Shown here in pieces: positions 17,987 through 25,365 of a stretch of 64,000 bases of DNA (position 1 is its first letter; each line of letters begins with the position of its first letter). Origin of the DNA: an uncultured Chthonomonadales bacterium (lineage in GTDB: Bacteria; Armatimonadota; Chthonomonadetes; Chthonomonadales; CAJBBX01); contig CALLMM010000012.1 of the NCBI GenBank assembly GCA_938005745.1, positions 18,994-82,993 on the forward strand, given 5' to 3'. Made by a program: the position numbers and the translations under genes. The notes beneath the pieces are model-generated. The model did not search any database. It worked only from the letters and a program-made list of their open reading frames with translations, and was not told the DNA's origin.

Positions 17987-19504
17987 GTGGCGTTCTCATC
18001 AGACAACGCATTCGGTCCTGAAGAGGGACCGAAAGAAGAGTGCGGCATTCTTGGCATCTATGGCAGGGGAGAGGATGTCGCCCGCTTAACCTACTTTGGC
18101 CTCTTTGCCCTCCAGCATCGGGGTCAGGAGAGCGCGGGCATTGCGGTCAGCAATGGAGAGCGTATCCGGGTGCATAAAGATATGGGGTTGGTTACCCAGG
18201 TCTTCGACGAAGAGAGCCTGCAATCGCTCACCGGACATATCGCCATCGGGCATACACGCTATTCTACCACCGGCTCCAGCGTTGTTCGCAACGCACAGCC
18301 GCTCTCCTGCTCCTCTGTGGTGGGAGACATCGCCGTCGCGCATAATGGAAACCTGGTCAACACGGCGCATCTAAGCTGCGAACTCAAGAAGGACGGCGTG
18401 ATTTTCCAGACCACCAACGACAGCGAGGTGATCGCGCAGCTAATCGCTCGCAGCGCACGGGAGAATGTCGAGCAGGGAATCATCGAGGCGATGCAGAAGC
18501 TTCGCGGCGCCTATTCGCTGACCATCATCACACAGGATAGACTGATCGGCGTGCGCGACCCCTACGGCGTGCGTCCGCTCTGTCTGGGCTATATGAACGG
18601 CGATCCGATCAGTCCGGACCGGAAGACCGCCTATGTCCTCGCCTCCGAGACCTGTGCGCTGAACGTGATCGGCGCGCACTTCATCCGTGAGGTGGAGCCG
18701 GGCGAGATGGTGGTGATTGACGATGAGGGCGAGCGTGAGTATCAGGCGGTGCCTGCCCAACGTCATGCGACCTGTCTGTTTGAGTTTATCTACTTTGCCC
18801 GCCCGGACAGTCATATCTTCGATAAGAATCTCCATGCCGCCCGTCGAAGAATGGGACACGAACTGGCGCGCGAGCATCCCTGCAAAGACGCCCATGTAGT
18901 CGTAGCGATCCCCGACTCCGCAACGCCCGCCGCGCTGGGCTTTGCCGAGGCGTCCCGCATTCCGTTCAGCGAGGGCGTCATCAAGAACCGGTATATTGGA
19001 CGAACCTTCATACAACCCGACCCGCGCATGCGCGATCTGGGCGTAAGGATGAAGTTCACGCCTCTGCGCGAAGTCCTTGCGGGCAAAAAGGTCGTGATGG
19101 TGGACGACTCTATCGTGAGAGGAACCACAACCGGAAAGCTGGTGCGGATGCTCTTTGACGCGGGCGCGCTGGAGGTGCATGTGCGCATCAGCGCGCCGCC
19201 GGTACAGTATCCCTGCTTCTACGGGATTGACATGGCAAGCCAGAAGGAGCTTGTTGCGGCGACGAAATCCATCGAAGAGATACGGGAGATGATCGGAGCA
19301 ACCTCGCTGGGCTATCTGTCGCTGGAGGGCGTAGTTCGCGCGGTCGGACTGCACAAGAACAAGTTCTGCCGCGCCTGTTTCGACGGTCACTATCCGATCC
19401 GAATCCCGCACGATGTGAAGGTTACCAAGTGGATGCTGGAGGAGCAGGAGAAACCGGGAGATTGGGAGGGCGGTCCGGACGACGGCGCTCCCGACTCGGA
19501 TTGA
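17987..19504 (+). CDS. purF: Amidophosphoribosyltransferase (PurF)
   Basis: A 505-residue enzyme that commits PRPP to purine synthesis. An 18-residue propeptide precedes Cys19 in ECGILGIYG, the glutaminase nucleophile after self-processing, as in the B. subtilis type. The PRPP loop is VVMVDDSIVRGTT. Cys in CLFEFIYF and the pair in FCRACF near the C-terminus are expected ligands of the oxygen-sensitive 4Fe-4S cluster found in this class. The GTG start has AAGGGGAG 5 bp upstream. It lies in the pur cluster between purL and purM. Confidence 0.95.
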   Translation: MAFSSDNAFGPEEGPKEECGILGIYGRGEDVARLTYFGLFALQHRGQESAGIAVSNGERIRVHKDMGLVTQVFDEESLQSLTGHIAIGHTRYSTTGSSVVRNAQPLSCSSVVGDIAVAHNGNLVNTAHLSCELKKDGVIFQTTNDSEVIAQLIARSARENVEQGIIEAMQKLRGAYSLTIITQDRLIGVRDPYGVRPLCLGYMNGDPISPDRKTAYVLASETCALNVIGAHFIREVEPGEMVVIDDEGEREYQAVPAQRHATCLFEFIYFARPDSHIFDKNLHAARRRMGHELAREHPCKDAHVVVAIPDSATPAALGFAEASRIPFSEGVIKNRYIGRTFIQPDPRMRDLGVRMKFTPLREVLAGKKVVMVDDSIVRGTTTGKLVRMLFDAGALEVHVRISAPPVQYPCFYGIDMASQKELVAATKSIEEIREMIGATSLGYLSLEGVVRAVGLHKNKFCRACFDGHYPIRIPHDVKVTKWMLEEQEKPGDWEGGPDDGAPDSD

Positions 19505-19518
19505 GAATCAGGAGCGCT

Positions 19519-20301
19519 ATGACCATGATGCCCGTTGGAAAACCCGGTCCGATGTCCGATCTAGAACGCTTCCTCTTCGATGTCACCGGGTATCTGATCA
19601 TTCCGGACGTTCTGACGCCGCAAGAGGTGGAAGCCTGTCTGGAAGCCGCCAAACGCGCCCATGCTCCATACCCGCCGGACAGATGGCGACAACTGGGAGC
19701 TGTCTACGAGCAGGAGCCTGCCATCGAGAACCTGATAGATCATCCGGCAATCCTGCCCAAAGTGCGCGCGCTGCTGGGCGACTACTTCATTCTTCAGAGC
19801 AGCTGGTGCACGATGGTTCCTCCCGGCTATGTGGGAGGCGGCTATCACCAGGATGGATCAGGGGTCTACGAGTTTCGACGGCTTGCCCTGCCGACGCCGC
19901 TGGTTCAACTGCGCGTGGGCTTTTTCCTGACCGATCAGACCCAGGAGAACATGGGCAACATGGTTATGATCCCGGGCAGTCATAACGCCTCTGTCCCGCT
20001 GCCGCGCCAGGAGAACCTCGACGATCTGCCGATCCGTCATGTGGTTTGCGGTAAACCGGGGACGGTACTGATGTTTCATCAGGGCGTATACCACTGCGGA
20101 ACCCGCAACGAGATGAGCTTCCATCGCTACATTCAGCATATGGTTTATGCACCGCCCTGGCTGATACCGTCCGATCGAAAACGCAATTCGCCGGAGTTTC
20201 TGGAGCGCACCACGCCCCTGCGCCGCGCACTGCTGGGAGAGTGGGAGCGACCGGAAGCGCCTTTCGGAATGGGATACACAAAGCCTCCGTTTCCGGACTG
20301 A
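19519..20301 (+). CDS. Phytanoyl-CoA dioxygenase (PhyH) family protein
   Basis: A 260-residue putative Fe(II)/2-oxoglutarate dioxygenase. The HxD metal pair is in GGGYHQDGSG, and the distal His and 2-oxoglutarate Arg fit YHCGTRNEM near residue 195. Bacterial members hydroxylate diverse small molecules, and the substrate here is unknown. AGGAG precedes the ATG by only 4 bp; the ATG-ATG at 19525 is an alternative. It is 14 bp behind purF and so probably co-transcribed, although no link to purines is known. Confidence 0.8.
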   Translation: MTMMPVGKPGPMSDLERFLFDVTGYLIIPDVLTPQEVEACLEAAKRAHAPYPPDRWRQLGAVYEQEPAIENLIDHPAILPKVRALLGDYFILQSSWCTMVPPGYVGGGYHQDGSGVYEFRRLALPTPLVQLRVGFFLTDQTQENMGNMVMIPGSHNASVPLPRQENLDDLPIRHVVCGKPGTVLMFHQGVYHCGTRNEMSFHRYIQHMVYAPPWLIPSDRKRNSPEFLERTTPLRRALLGEWERPEAPFGMGYTKPPFPD

Positions 20302-20358
20302 CCGAAGGCTGGGCGTAAAGCGCGATATTTTCTCCGTTATACATTATCAGGGAAGGCG

Positions 20359-20475
20359 GAAGATCGCTTCGCTGCGCTCGCAATGACAATGTGAGTGCAA
20401 GTTGCGTGTAACTGGAATGGTCGAACGTCACAATCTGTCGTTGTGAGGGAGGCGGAGCCGAACGAAGCAATCTTC
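20359..20475. repeat. MITE/REP-like inverted-repeat element
   Basis: A 117-bp non-coding unit bounded by GAAGATCGCTTCG (20359-20371) and its near-perfect inverse CGAAGCAATCTTC (20463-20475). Inner arms also pair imperfectly (TCGCAATGACA with TGTCGTTGTGA), so the whole unit can fold as one long hairpin. The sequence resembles the widespread bacterial 'cattgcgag-cgaagcaatct' dispersed repeat type. It occupies most of the 280-bp gap between the PhyH gene and the next ORF. Confidence 0.65.
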
Positions 20476-20581
20476 GGATGCCCGACCGAAGCAGAAATGA
20501 GATTCAAGAAACCTTCGCTGCATCCTGGCCGTCTGTGTTTCGATAGACTGACCGGGATCGAACACGGAGGGAGGCTGAAAG

Positions 20582-21322
20582 ATGTTAAATACCATTCTAA
20601 AGCGCGTGGTTGGCGCGGCGGTCGTGGCTGCTGGAGCGACGGCAGCGACCGCCGGAGCCCGCTATGTCAACAGCAAGCGGATCAATGCCGGGGAGAAGCT
20701 GGGAAAGGCGCTGCTTGATACCCAGCGGCTGGAAGAGGCGGGCAGCTACTCCGCCAGTGAGAGCGAGGCGGCTCTGGCAGCCTGCGCCGCCTATCTGATC
20801 AATGTGGCGTATAACGCCGCATCCGGCATCTCCGGACCGCCGGCGATGGATGCGGTCGGGTACGAGAGAAAGGTCAGCAGCGAGCGCAGCAGCGCGGTCG
20901 CCAGCATCATCACCACCGCGCACGAACCGGACACACGCTGGCAGTTTGATGTGGAGATCCCCGGCGTGGGGCGCATCAGCGGCAGCAGACGTCTCACCTC
21001 CGCGAAGTTTTCCGGCGCCCGCATGCATATGCGCACACCCGACACCATGTCTATCCGTTTTGAAAACGGTTACGTGGCGAATATCGAATCCGATCTGGAG
21101 TTTTCCGGCGGACTACTGCCCTTCGCCGGTCCACGCACCATGATCTCCGGCTCCGCCTCTCTCTCGGATAACCGCGGTAATGTGGGCAGACTGCGTATCG
21201 AGTCCTCCGGCGAAGTCAGTGGAACGATTACACGCGGCACGGATATCGTGGGACGCTTCGACGGCTCTCTTGAAGAGGGAGTCACGTTCCGACAATACCT
21301 GTCGGGAACGCAGACGTCCTGA
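20582..21322 (+). CDS. Unknown protein with N-terminal hydrophobic segment
   Basis: A 246-residue protein. Residues 8-27 (RVVGAAVVAAGATAATAGA) are hydrophobic and small, a membrane anchor or weak signal. Residues 30-90 are helical and Ala-rich, and the rest is beta-rich with repeated SGS/SGT motifs, reminiscent of an adhesin or lipid-binding beta-sheet. I recognise no family. GGAGGGAGG lies just upstream of the ATG. It sits within the purF-purM interval, behind a repeat element. Confidence 0.6.
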   Translation: MLNTILKRVVGAAVVAAGATAATAGARYVNSKRINAGEKLGKALLDTQRLEEAGSYSASESEAALAACAAYLINVAYNAASGISGPPAMDAVGYERKVSSERSSAVASIITTAHEPDTRWQFDVEIPGVGRISGSRRLTSAKFSGARMHMRTPDTMSIRFENGYVANIESDLEFSGGLLPFAGPRTMISGSASLSDNRGNVGRLRIESSGEVSGTITRGTDIVGRFDGSLEEGVTFRQYLSGTQTS

Positions 21323-21348
21323 TTTTTCAGAAACGAGGTTTAAAACGA

Positions 21349-21882
21349 ATGAGACTATGCTTTCGGTTGGCGATGGCAGCCGCCCTTCTGCTGGCACTGT
21401 GCGGCAGTTCGGCGAATGCTCAGGGTGAGTGGAAACGATTTACCAGCAGCAAGGGCGGTTTCAATGTTCTGATGCCAGGCACTCCGAAAGAGAGCGTCGA
21501 ATACCTGGACCAGGAGAAGAAACTCGCACTCTATCAATTTCTGGTGGAGAAGGAGCAGGGAAATATTGCCTATCTGACGACCTACTCGGACTACAACCCG
21601 GACGATGTCAAGCGCGTGAAACCCGACACACTGCTGGAGAACGCCAGCGAAGGCGCGCGAAATGCTGTCAACGGCAAGGTCGTTCGCAAACAGAAGGTTA
21701 CGCTGAGCGGCAACCCGGGTCTTGAGTTTGAGTTCGATCTTCCAGACAGCGGCAAGTATATTGCCCGTATCTATCTCGTAAAGTCGCGTCTCTACCAGAC
21801 GATCTATGTCGGGGTCAACAATCGCACGAAAAAAGCGGACGCGATGAAGTACATCACCTCATTCCGTCTCAACTCCCAGTAG
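21349..21882 (+). CDS. Exported protein, tandem paralogue A
   Basis: A 177-residue protein with a signal peptide (core LAMAAALLLALCGSSANA). The mature part begins W-x-x-F-T-SSKGGFNVLMPGTPKE and ends in a SRLYQTIYVG strand, a compact PsbP-like alpha/beta layout. The next gene shares the same motif order (W..F.S..GGF.V.MPGTPK, YSDY, LSGNPG/LNGHPG, RLYQ), so the two arose by duplication. Function is unknown; cell-envelope location is likely. Confidence 0.65.
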   Translation: MRLCFRLAMAAALLLALCGSSANAQGEWKRFTSSKGGFNVLMPGTPKESVEYLDQEKKLALYQFLVEKEQGNIAYLTTYSDYNPDDVKRVKPDTLLENASEGARNAVNGKVVRKQKVTLSGNPGLEFEFDLPDSGKYIARIYLVKSRLYQTIYVGVNNRTKKADAMKYITSFRLNSQ

Positions 21883-21971
21883 CCGATCCAGACCATGCCC
21901 GTCTGACGCCCGAAATAGAGACTATTCCGGGCGGATGCCTTGTTCCGGGAAGCACACCTGAGAGGAGATTC

Positions 21972-22490
21972 ATGCAGACACCGATCGTCTCAATGCTGTT
22001 GATGCTGGTTTTGATGGCTGGAGGAGGGGGACAGGGAGCCTGGAAGCCTTTCGCCTCGAAAGAGGGCGGGTTCAGCGTCATGATGCCCGGGACCCCGAAA
22101 CCGATGCGACAGTCGTTGAACACGCAGGCGGGTCCCATCGCCATGAACATGTTTGTGCTGGATATGGGAACGACCGCTTATGTGGTGATGTACTCCGACT
22201 ATCCTGAGGATGGTGTTAAAAAGGCAGGCGTTGCGAAAGTACTGAAAGGCGCACGCGATGGCGCTGTGAATAACGCGCGCGGCGCGAAACTCCTCTCGGA
22301 GAAACAGATCAGCCTCAACGGACACCCCGGAGTGGAACTGAAGATGGAGCAGGGAGCGCAGGGAATCCTGCTGGCGAGGCTCTACATGGTGCGTAACCGT
22401 CTCTATCAGGCGATCTGCGTGGTGCCGAAAAGCCGTGCCGGTTCCGGAGATATGGAGCGATTCGTAGGGTCTTTCAAGTTGACAAAGTAG
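21972..22490 (+). CDS. Exported protein, tandem paralogue B
   Basis: A 172-residue protein with an N-terminal hydrophobic stretch (SMLLMLVLMAGGGG), homologous to the preceding gene over its whole length: GGFSVMMPGTPK, VMYSDYPED, LNGHPGVELK and RNRLYQAICV align with the partner. GAGAGGAG precedes the ATG by 4 bp. The gap to purM is 23 bp, so it is probably in the same transcript. Function is unknown. Confidence 0.65.
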   Translation: MQTPIVSMLLMLVLMAGGGGQGAWKPFASKEGGFSVMMPGTPKPMRQSLNTQAGPIAMNMFVLDMGTTAYVVMYSDYPEDGVKKAGVAKVLKGARDGAVNNARGAKLLSEKQISLNGHPGVELKMEQGAQGILLARLYMVRNRLYQAICVVPKSRAGSGDMERFVGSFKLTK

Positions 22491-22513
22491 CGGACGGGGA
22501 GAGTGACTCACGG

Positions 22514-23563
22514 ATGACCAATCAACCGATCACCTATCGCGATGCCGGAGTGGACATTGATACCGCCAATGAAGCGGTTCAGCAGATGCGCGAGCATATT
22601 CGTTCGACCTTCACTCCCGGAGTGCTCACAGATGTGGGCAGTTTTGGAGGCATGTTCCAACCGGACTGGCAGCGGTACGAAGAGCCGGTGCTCGTCTCCA
22701 GCGTAGACGGTGTCGGCACCAAGCCCAAAGTCGCCTTCATGATGAACCGCCATGATACGATAGGCATGGATCTGGTCAACCACTGCGTGAACGACATCTT
22801 GGTTCAAGGAGCGAAGCCGCTCTTCTTTCTCGACTACTTTGCGACCGGCAAGCTGAATCGCGAGGTGGCGGTGGATGTGGTTAAGGGGCTCTCAGAGGCT
22901 TGCCGGAGGGTCGGCTGCGCACTGATTGGCGGGGAGACCGCCGAGATGCCGGGTATGTACCAGGACAATGAGTACGACCTGGCGGGAACGATCGTCGGGA
23001 TCGTGGATCGGAAGAAGGTCATTGACGGCTCCCGCATCGTTCCGGGAGACGCCGTCATTGGATTGGCTTCCAGCGGACTGCATACCAACGGCTACTCGCT
23101 GGCAAGGCGCGTGCTTTTTGAGATCGCCGGATACTCCGTCTCTGACACGCCTCCGGAACTGAGCGGCATGACGCTGGGCGAGGTGCTGCTCGCGCCGCAT
23201 CGCGTCTACGCGCCTGCCGTTCTGCCGATCCTGGAGGAGACAGGAACCGGCGTCATCAAGGGGATGGCGCACATCACCGGAGGAGGATTTTATGATAACA
23301 TCCCGCGCATCCTCCCCGCGGACTGCTCGGTCAGCGTGGATCGCAGAAACTGGAGTATCCCGCCAATCTTCACCCTCATTCAGCAGCACGGCAACGTTCC
23401 CGACCCGGAGATGTTCCGAACCTTCAATATGGGGATCGGCATGACGCTCATCGTGGAACGGGACTTTTCGCTGGAGGTGATTGACCGTCTGAACCGGGCG
23501 GGAGAGATCGCCAGTCTGATCGGGGAGGTATATCGCGGCGTTCACGAGGTGGATATTCTGTGA
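22514..23563 (+). CDS. purM: Phosphoribosylformylglycinamidine cyclo-ligase (PurM, AIR synthase)
   Basis: A 349-residue ATP-dependent enzyme that closes the imidazole ring, converting FGAM to AIR. Family landmarks include YRDAGVDIDTANE at the start, SVDGVGTKPKVA, the LFFLDYFATGKL segment, GGETAEMPGMY and ITGGGFYDNIPR. Length matches the family. It completes the pur group begun by purL and purF, separated from purF by four inserted genes. Its TGA overlaps the GTG of the HAD gene. Confidence 0.95.
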   Translation: MTNQPITYRDAGVDIDTANEAVQQMREHIRSTFTPGVLTDVGSFGGMFQPDWQRYEEPVLVSSVDGVGTKPKVAFMMNRHDTIGMDLVNHCVNDILVQGAKPLFFLDYFATGKLNREVAVDVVKGLSEACRRVGCALIGGETAEMPGMYQDNEYDLAGTIVGIVDRKKVIDGSRIVPGDAVIGLASSGLHTNGYSLARRVLFEIAGYSVSDTPPELSGMTLGEVLLAPHRVYAPAVLPILEETGTGVIKGMAHITGGGFYDNIPRILPADCSVSVDRRNWSIPPIFTLIQQHGNVPDPEMFRTFNMGIGMTLIVERDFSLEVIDRLNRAGEIASLIGEVYRGVHEVDIL

Positions 23564-24231
23564 CCGGAGACGCACGCAGAGCGTTCGACTGCCTGTTGTG
23601 GGATATTGACGGAACGCTGATAGACACCACCACGCTGATCGTAGAGGCGCTTGACCATACCTATCGCACGTTTTTGTCCAGAACGCTTCCCCCCGATGAG
23701 ATACGCGCCATCATTGGCACGCCCCTTGTGCAGCAGATATACGCGCTGGGTGACCCGCGCTCATTCGGCGTCTCGCCGGAGGCGATGATGGAGGAGTTCA
23801 TCCGCTACTATGAGGCGCATAAGAGCCGGGAGCGGATCATTGATACGGCGGTCTCAATGCTGATCGCTGGGAAACGATCCGGCAGACCGACGGGACTGGT
23901 AACCTCCAAAAACAGAGAAGAGATCGCCAATACGCTGCCGCGGCTGGGGATCGTCCCCTATGTGGACTGCATCGTCTCCGCCGATGATGTACAGCGCCCG
24001 AAACCCGATCCGGAAGGTCTCTTGCTCGCTCTGAAACGTCTCTCCGCTAGCCCGGAGACCACACTCTACATCGGCGACACCGTACACGACATGCGCGCCG
24101 GAAAGAGCGCGAGGGTCGCTCGCTGCGCCGTCACATGGGGAGCCGCTACGCGCGCGCAGCTGGAGGCGGAACGCCCGGAATATCTCCTCGAAGATCCCTC
24201 GGAGTTAGCCGCCGTACTGGACGTTGACTGA
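23560..24231 (+). CDS. HAD-superfamily phosphatase (PpaX/Gph-like)
   Basis: A 223-residue subfamily IA hydrolase. Motif I is LLWDIDGTLIDT (nucleophile and acid/base Asp), motif II Thr/Ser is in TGLVTSKNRE, and motif III-IV are KPDPEG and YIGDTVHDM. The alpha-helical cap lies between residues 20 and 90. Substrates of this group include phosphoglycolate and pyrophosphate; this one is not assigned. GTG overlaps the purM stop codon (GTGA), so it is translationally coupled. Confidence 0.85.
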   Translation: MTGDARRAFDCLLWDIDGTLIDTTTLIVEALDHTYRTFLSRTLPPDEIRAIIGTPLVQQIYALGDPRSFGVSPEAMMEEFIRYYEAHKSRERIIDTAVSMLIAGKRSGRPTGLVTSKNREEIANTLPRLGIVPYVDCIVSADDVQRPKPDPEGLLLALKRLSASPETTLYIGDTVHDMRAGKSARVARCAVTWGAATRAQLEAERPEYLLEDPSELAAVLDVD

Positions 24232-24238
24232 CGTTTGC

Positions 24239-24940
24239 ATGCAGATCATCCAGTTCCGCTCTCACACCGCCTTCAACGCCAGAGTCTATACCGCTTTGAC
24301 CGTGATAGGCTTTTCGGGACTGGCGTTGACGCTGCTCTATGCTGACACCCTCTCAATCTACGCTCTCCTTCTGATACTCCTGCTCTGCGTGCTGCTGCTG
24401 CTCTATGCGCTGCCGCGCGCCGTCCGATACCGGAAAGGAGAGGTGGGAGAGAGGCGCGTGCTTCGCGCGCTGAAGACGCTACCGGACAGCTATACGGCGG
24501 TGACCAACTTCACGGAGGAGGGAAAGAGGTCGGGAGATACGGATATCCTGCTGTTCGGTCCTCCGGGAGTGGTGACTCTGGAGGTGAAGCGCTATTCCGG
24601 GACAGTGATGTACGAAAATGGCAGTTGGTGGCGGGTCTATCCTGACGGCGGAAAGCGTCCCCTCAAGCATGTCTCCCTGCAGGCGCGCTCCCAGAGGCAG
24701 CAGATGCAGAAGATCGTCCTGCAGTTGAAGGAGAGCGATCCGGACATGCCGTCCGGGTATATTCCGGTACAGGCGGCGATCGTCTTTGTGGGAACGGAGC
24801 GGTTGAACCTCATCGGACTGGATATCCCTGCCGTGAAGGCGGAAGATCTGAAGGACTATCTTCTGAAACAGCCCGAACGCCTGAGCCGTACCCAAGTATT
24901 CGGGCTGTTGAAGGCTTTCCTGAAGCGTTATGCCGCCTGA
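24239..24940 (+). CDS. NERD (nuclease-related) domain membrane protein
   Basis: A 233-residue protein with two adjacent transmembrane helices (about residues 15-60) followed by a basic RAVRYRKGE linker and a NERD domain. The nuclease-like D...E-x-K core is visible as GDTDILLFGP and VTLEVKRYSG. NERD proteins resemble the restriction endonuclease fold and often accompany DNA-processing modules; the activity is unproven. The ATG at 24239 is preferred to an overlapping TTG at 24224, but its ribosome-binding site is weak. Its 3' end overlaps the convergent CoA-binding gene by 13 bp. Confidence 0.8.
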   Translation: MQIIQFRSHTAFNARVYTALTVIGFSGLALTLLYADTLSIYALLLILLLCVLLLLYALPRAVRYRKGEVGERRVLRALKTLPDSYTAVTNFTEEGKRSGDTDILLFGPPGVVTLEVKRYSGTVMYENGSWWRVYPDGGKRPLKHVSLQARSQRQQMQKIVLQLKESDPDMPSGYIPVQAAIVFVGTERLNLIGLDIPAVKAEDLKDYLLKQPERLSRTQVFGLLKAFLKRYAA

Positions 24941-25344
24941 TACTCCCGGGCGGCGACCATGATACAGGGACCTCCATATACCACGCGCATCCCGTTCGCC
25001 AGCGCCTGATTGACGGCGGCTCTCGACTCCGATTCCGGCTGCATCCAGCAGTATCCGATTTTCAGCTTTCCGGCTGCAATCATGATCTGCTGCGTTACCT
25101 CCGGAGGAACCACCGTCACGAGGACATCAATCGGTTCCGGGATGTTATCCAGATGAGGGTAGACCGGGTCGCCGTCTATCTCCGTCATGTTGGGATTGAC
25201 GGCATAGACGGCGTATCCCGCTCTCTTGAGCGCCTTGTAGACCTGATAACCGTACTTGGTGCGATCTCGCGATACGCCAACCACTGCAAAACTTCTCTGA
25301 TTGAGAATCTCTGCAATGAGACTCGTAAAACGAGTGTTATCCAT
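24928..25344 (-). CDS. CoA-binding domain protein (YccU-like)
   Basis: A 138-residue stand-alone Rossmann domain. The N-terminal FAVVGVSRDRTKYGYQVYK and VYAVNPNMTEIDGDPVYPHLD motifs and the IGYCWMQPESES segment are characteristic of the CoA-binding family related to succinyl-CoA synthetase alpha. The cellular role is not known for the family. It is 21 bp downstream of pnp on the same strand and convergent with the NERD gene. Confidence 0.85.
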   Translation of the reverse strand: MDNTRFTSLIAEILNQRSFAVVGVSRDRTKYGYQVYKALKRAGYAVYAVNPNMTEIDGDPVYPHLDNIPEPIDVLVTVVPPEVTQQIMIAAGKLKIGYCWMQPESESRAAVNQALANGMRVVYGGPCIMVAAREYQAA

Positions 25345-25365
25345 CTTCGTTTCCTGAGAGAGTGG

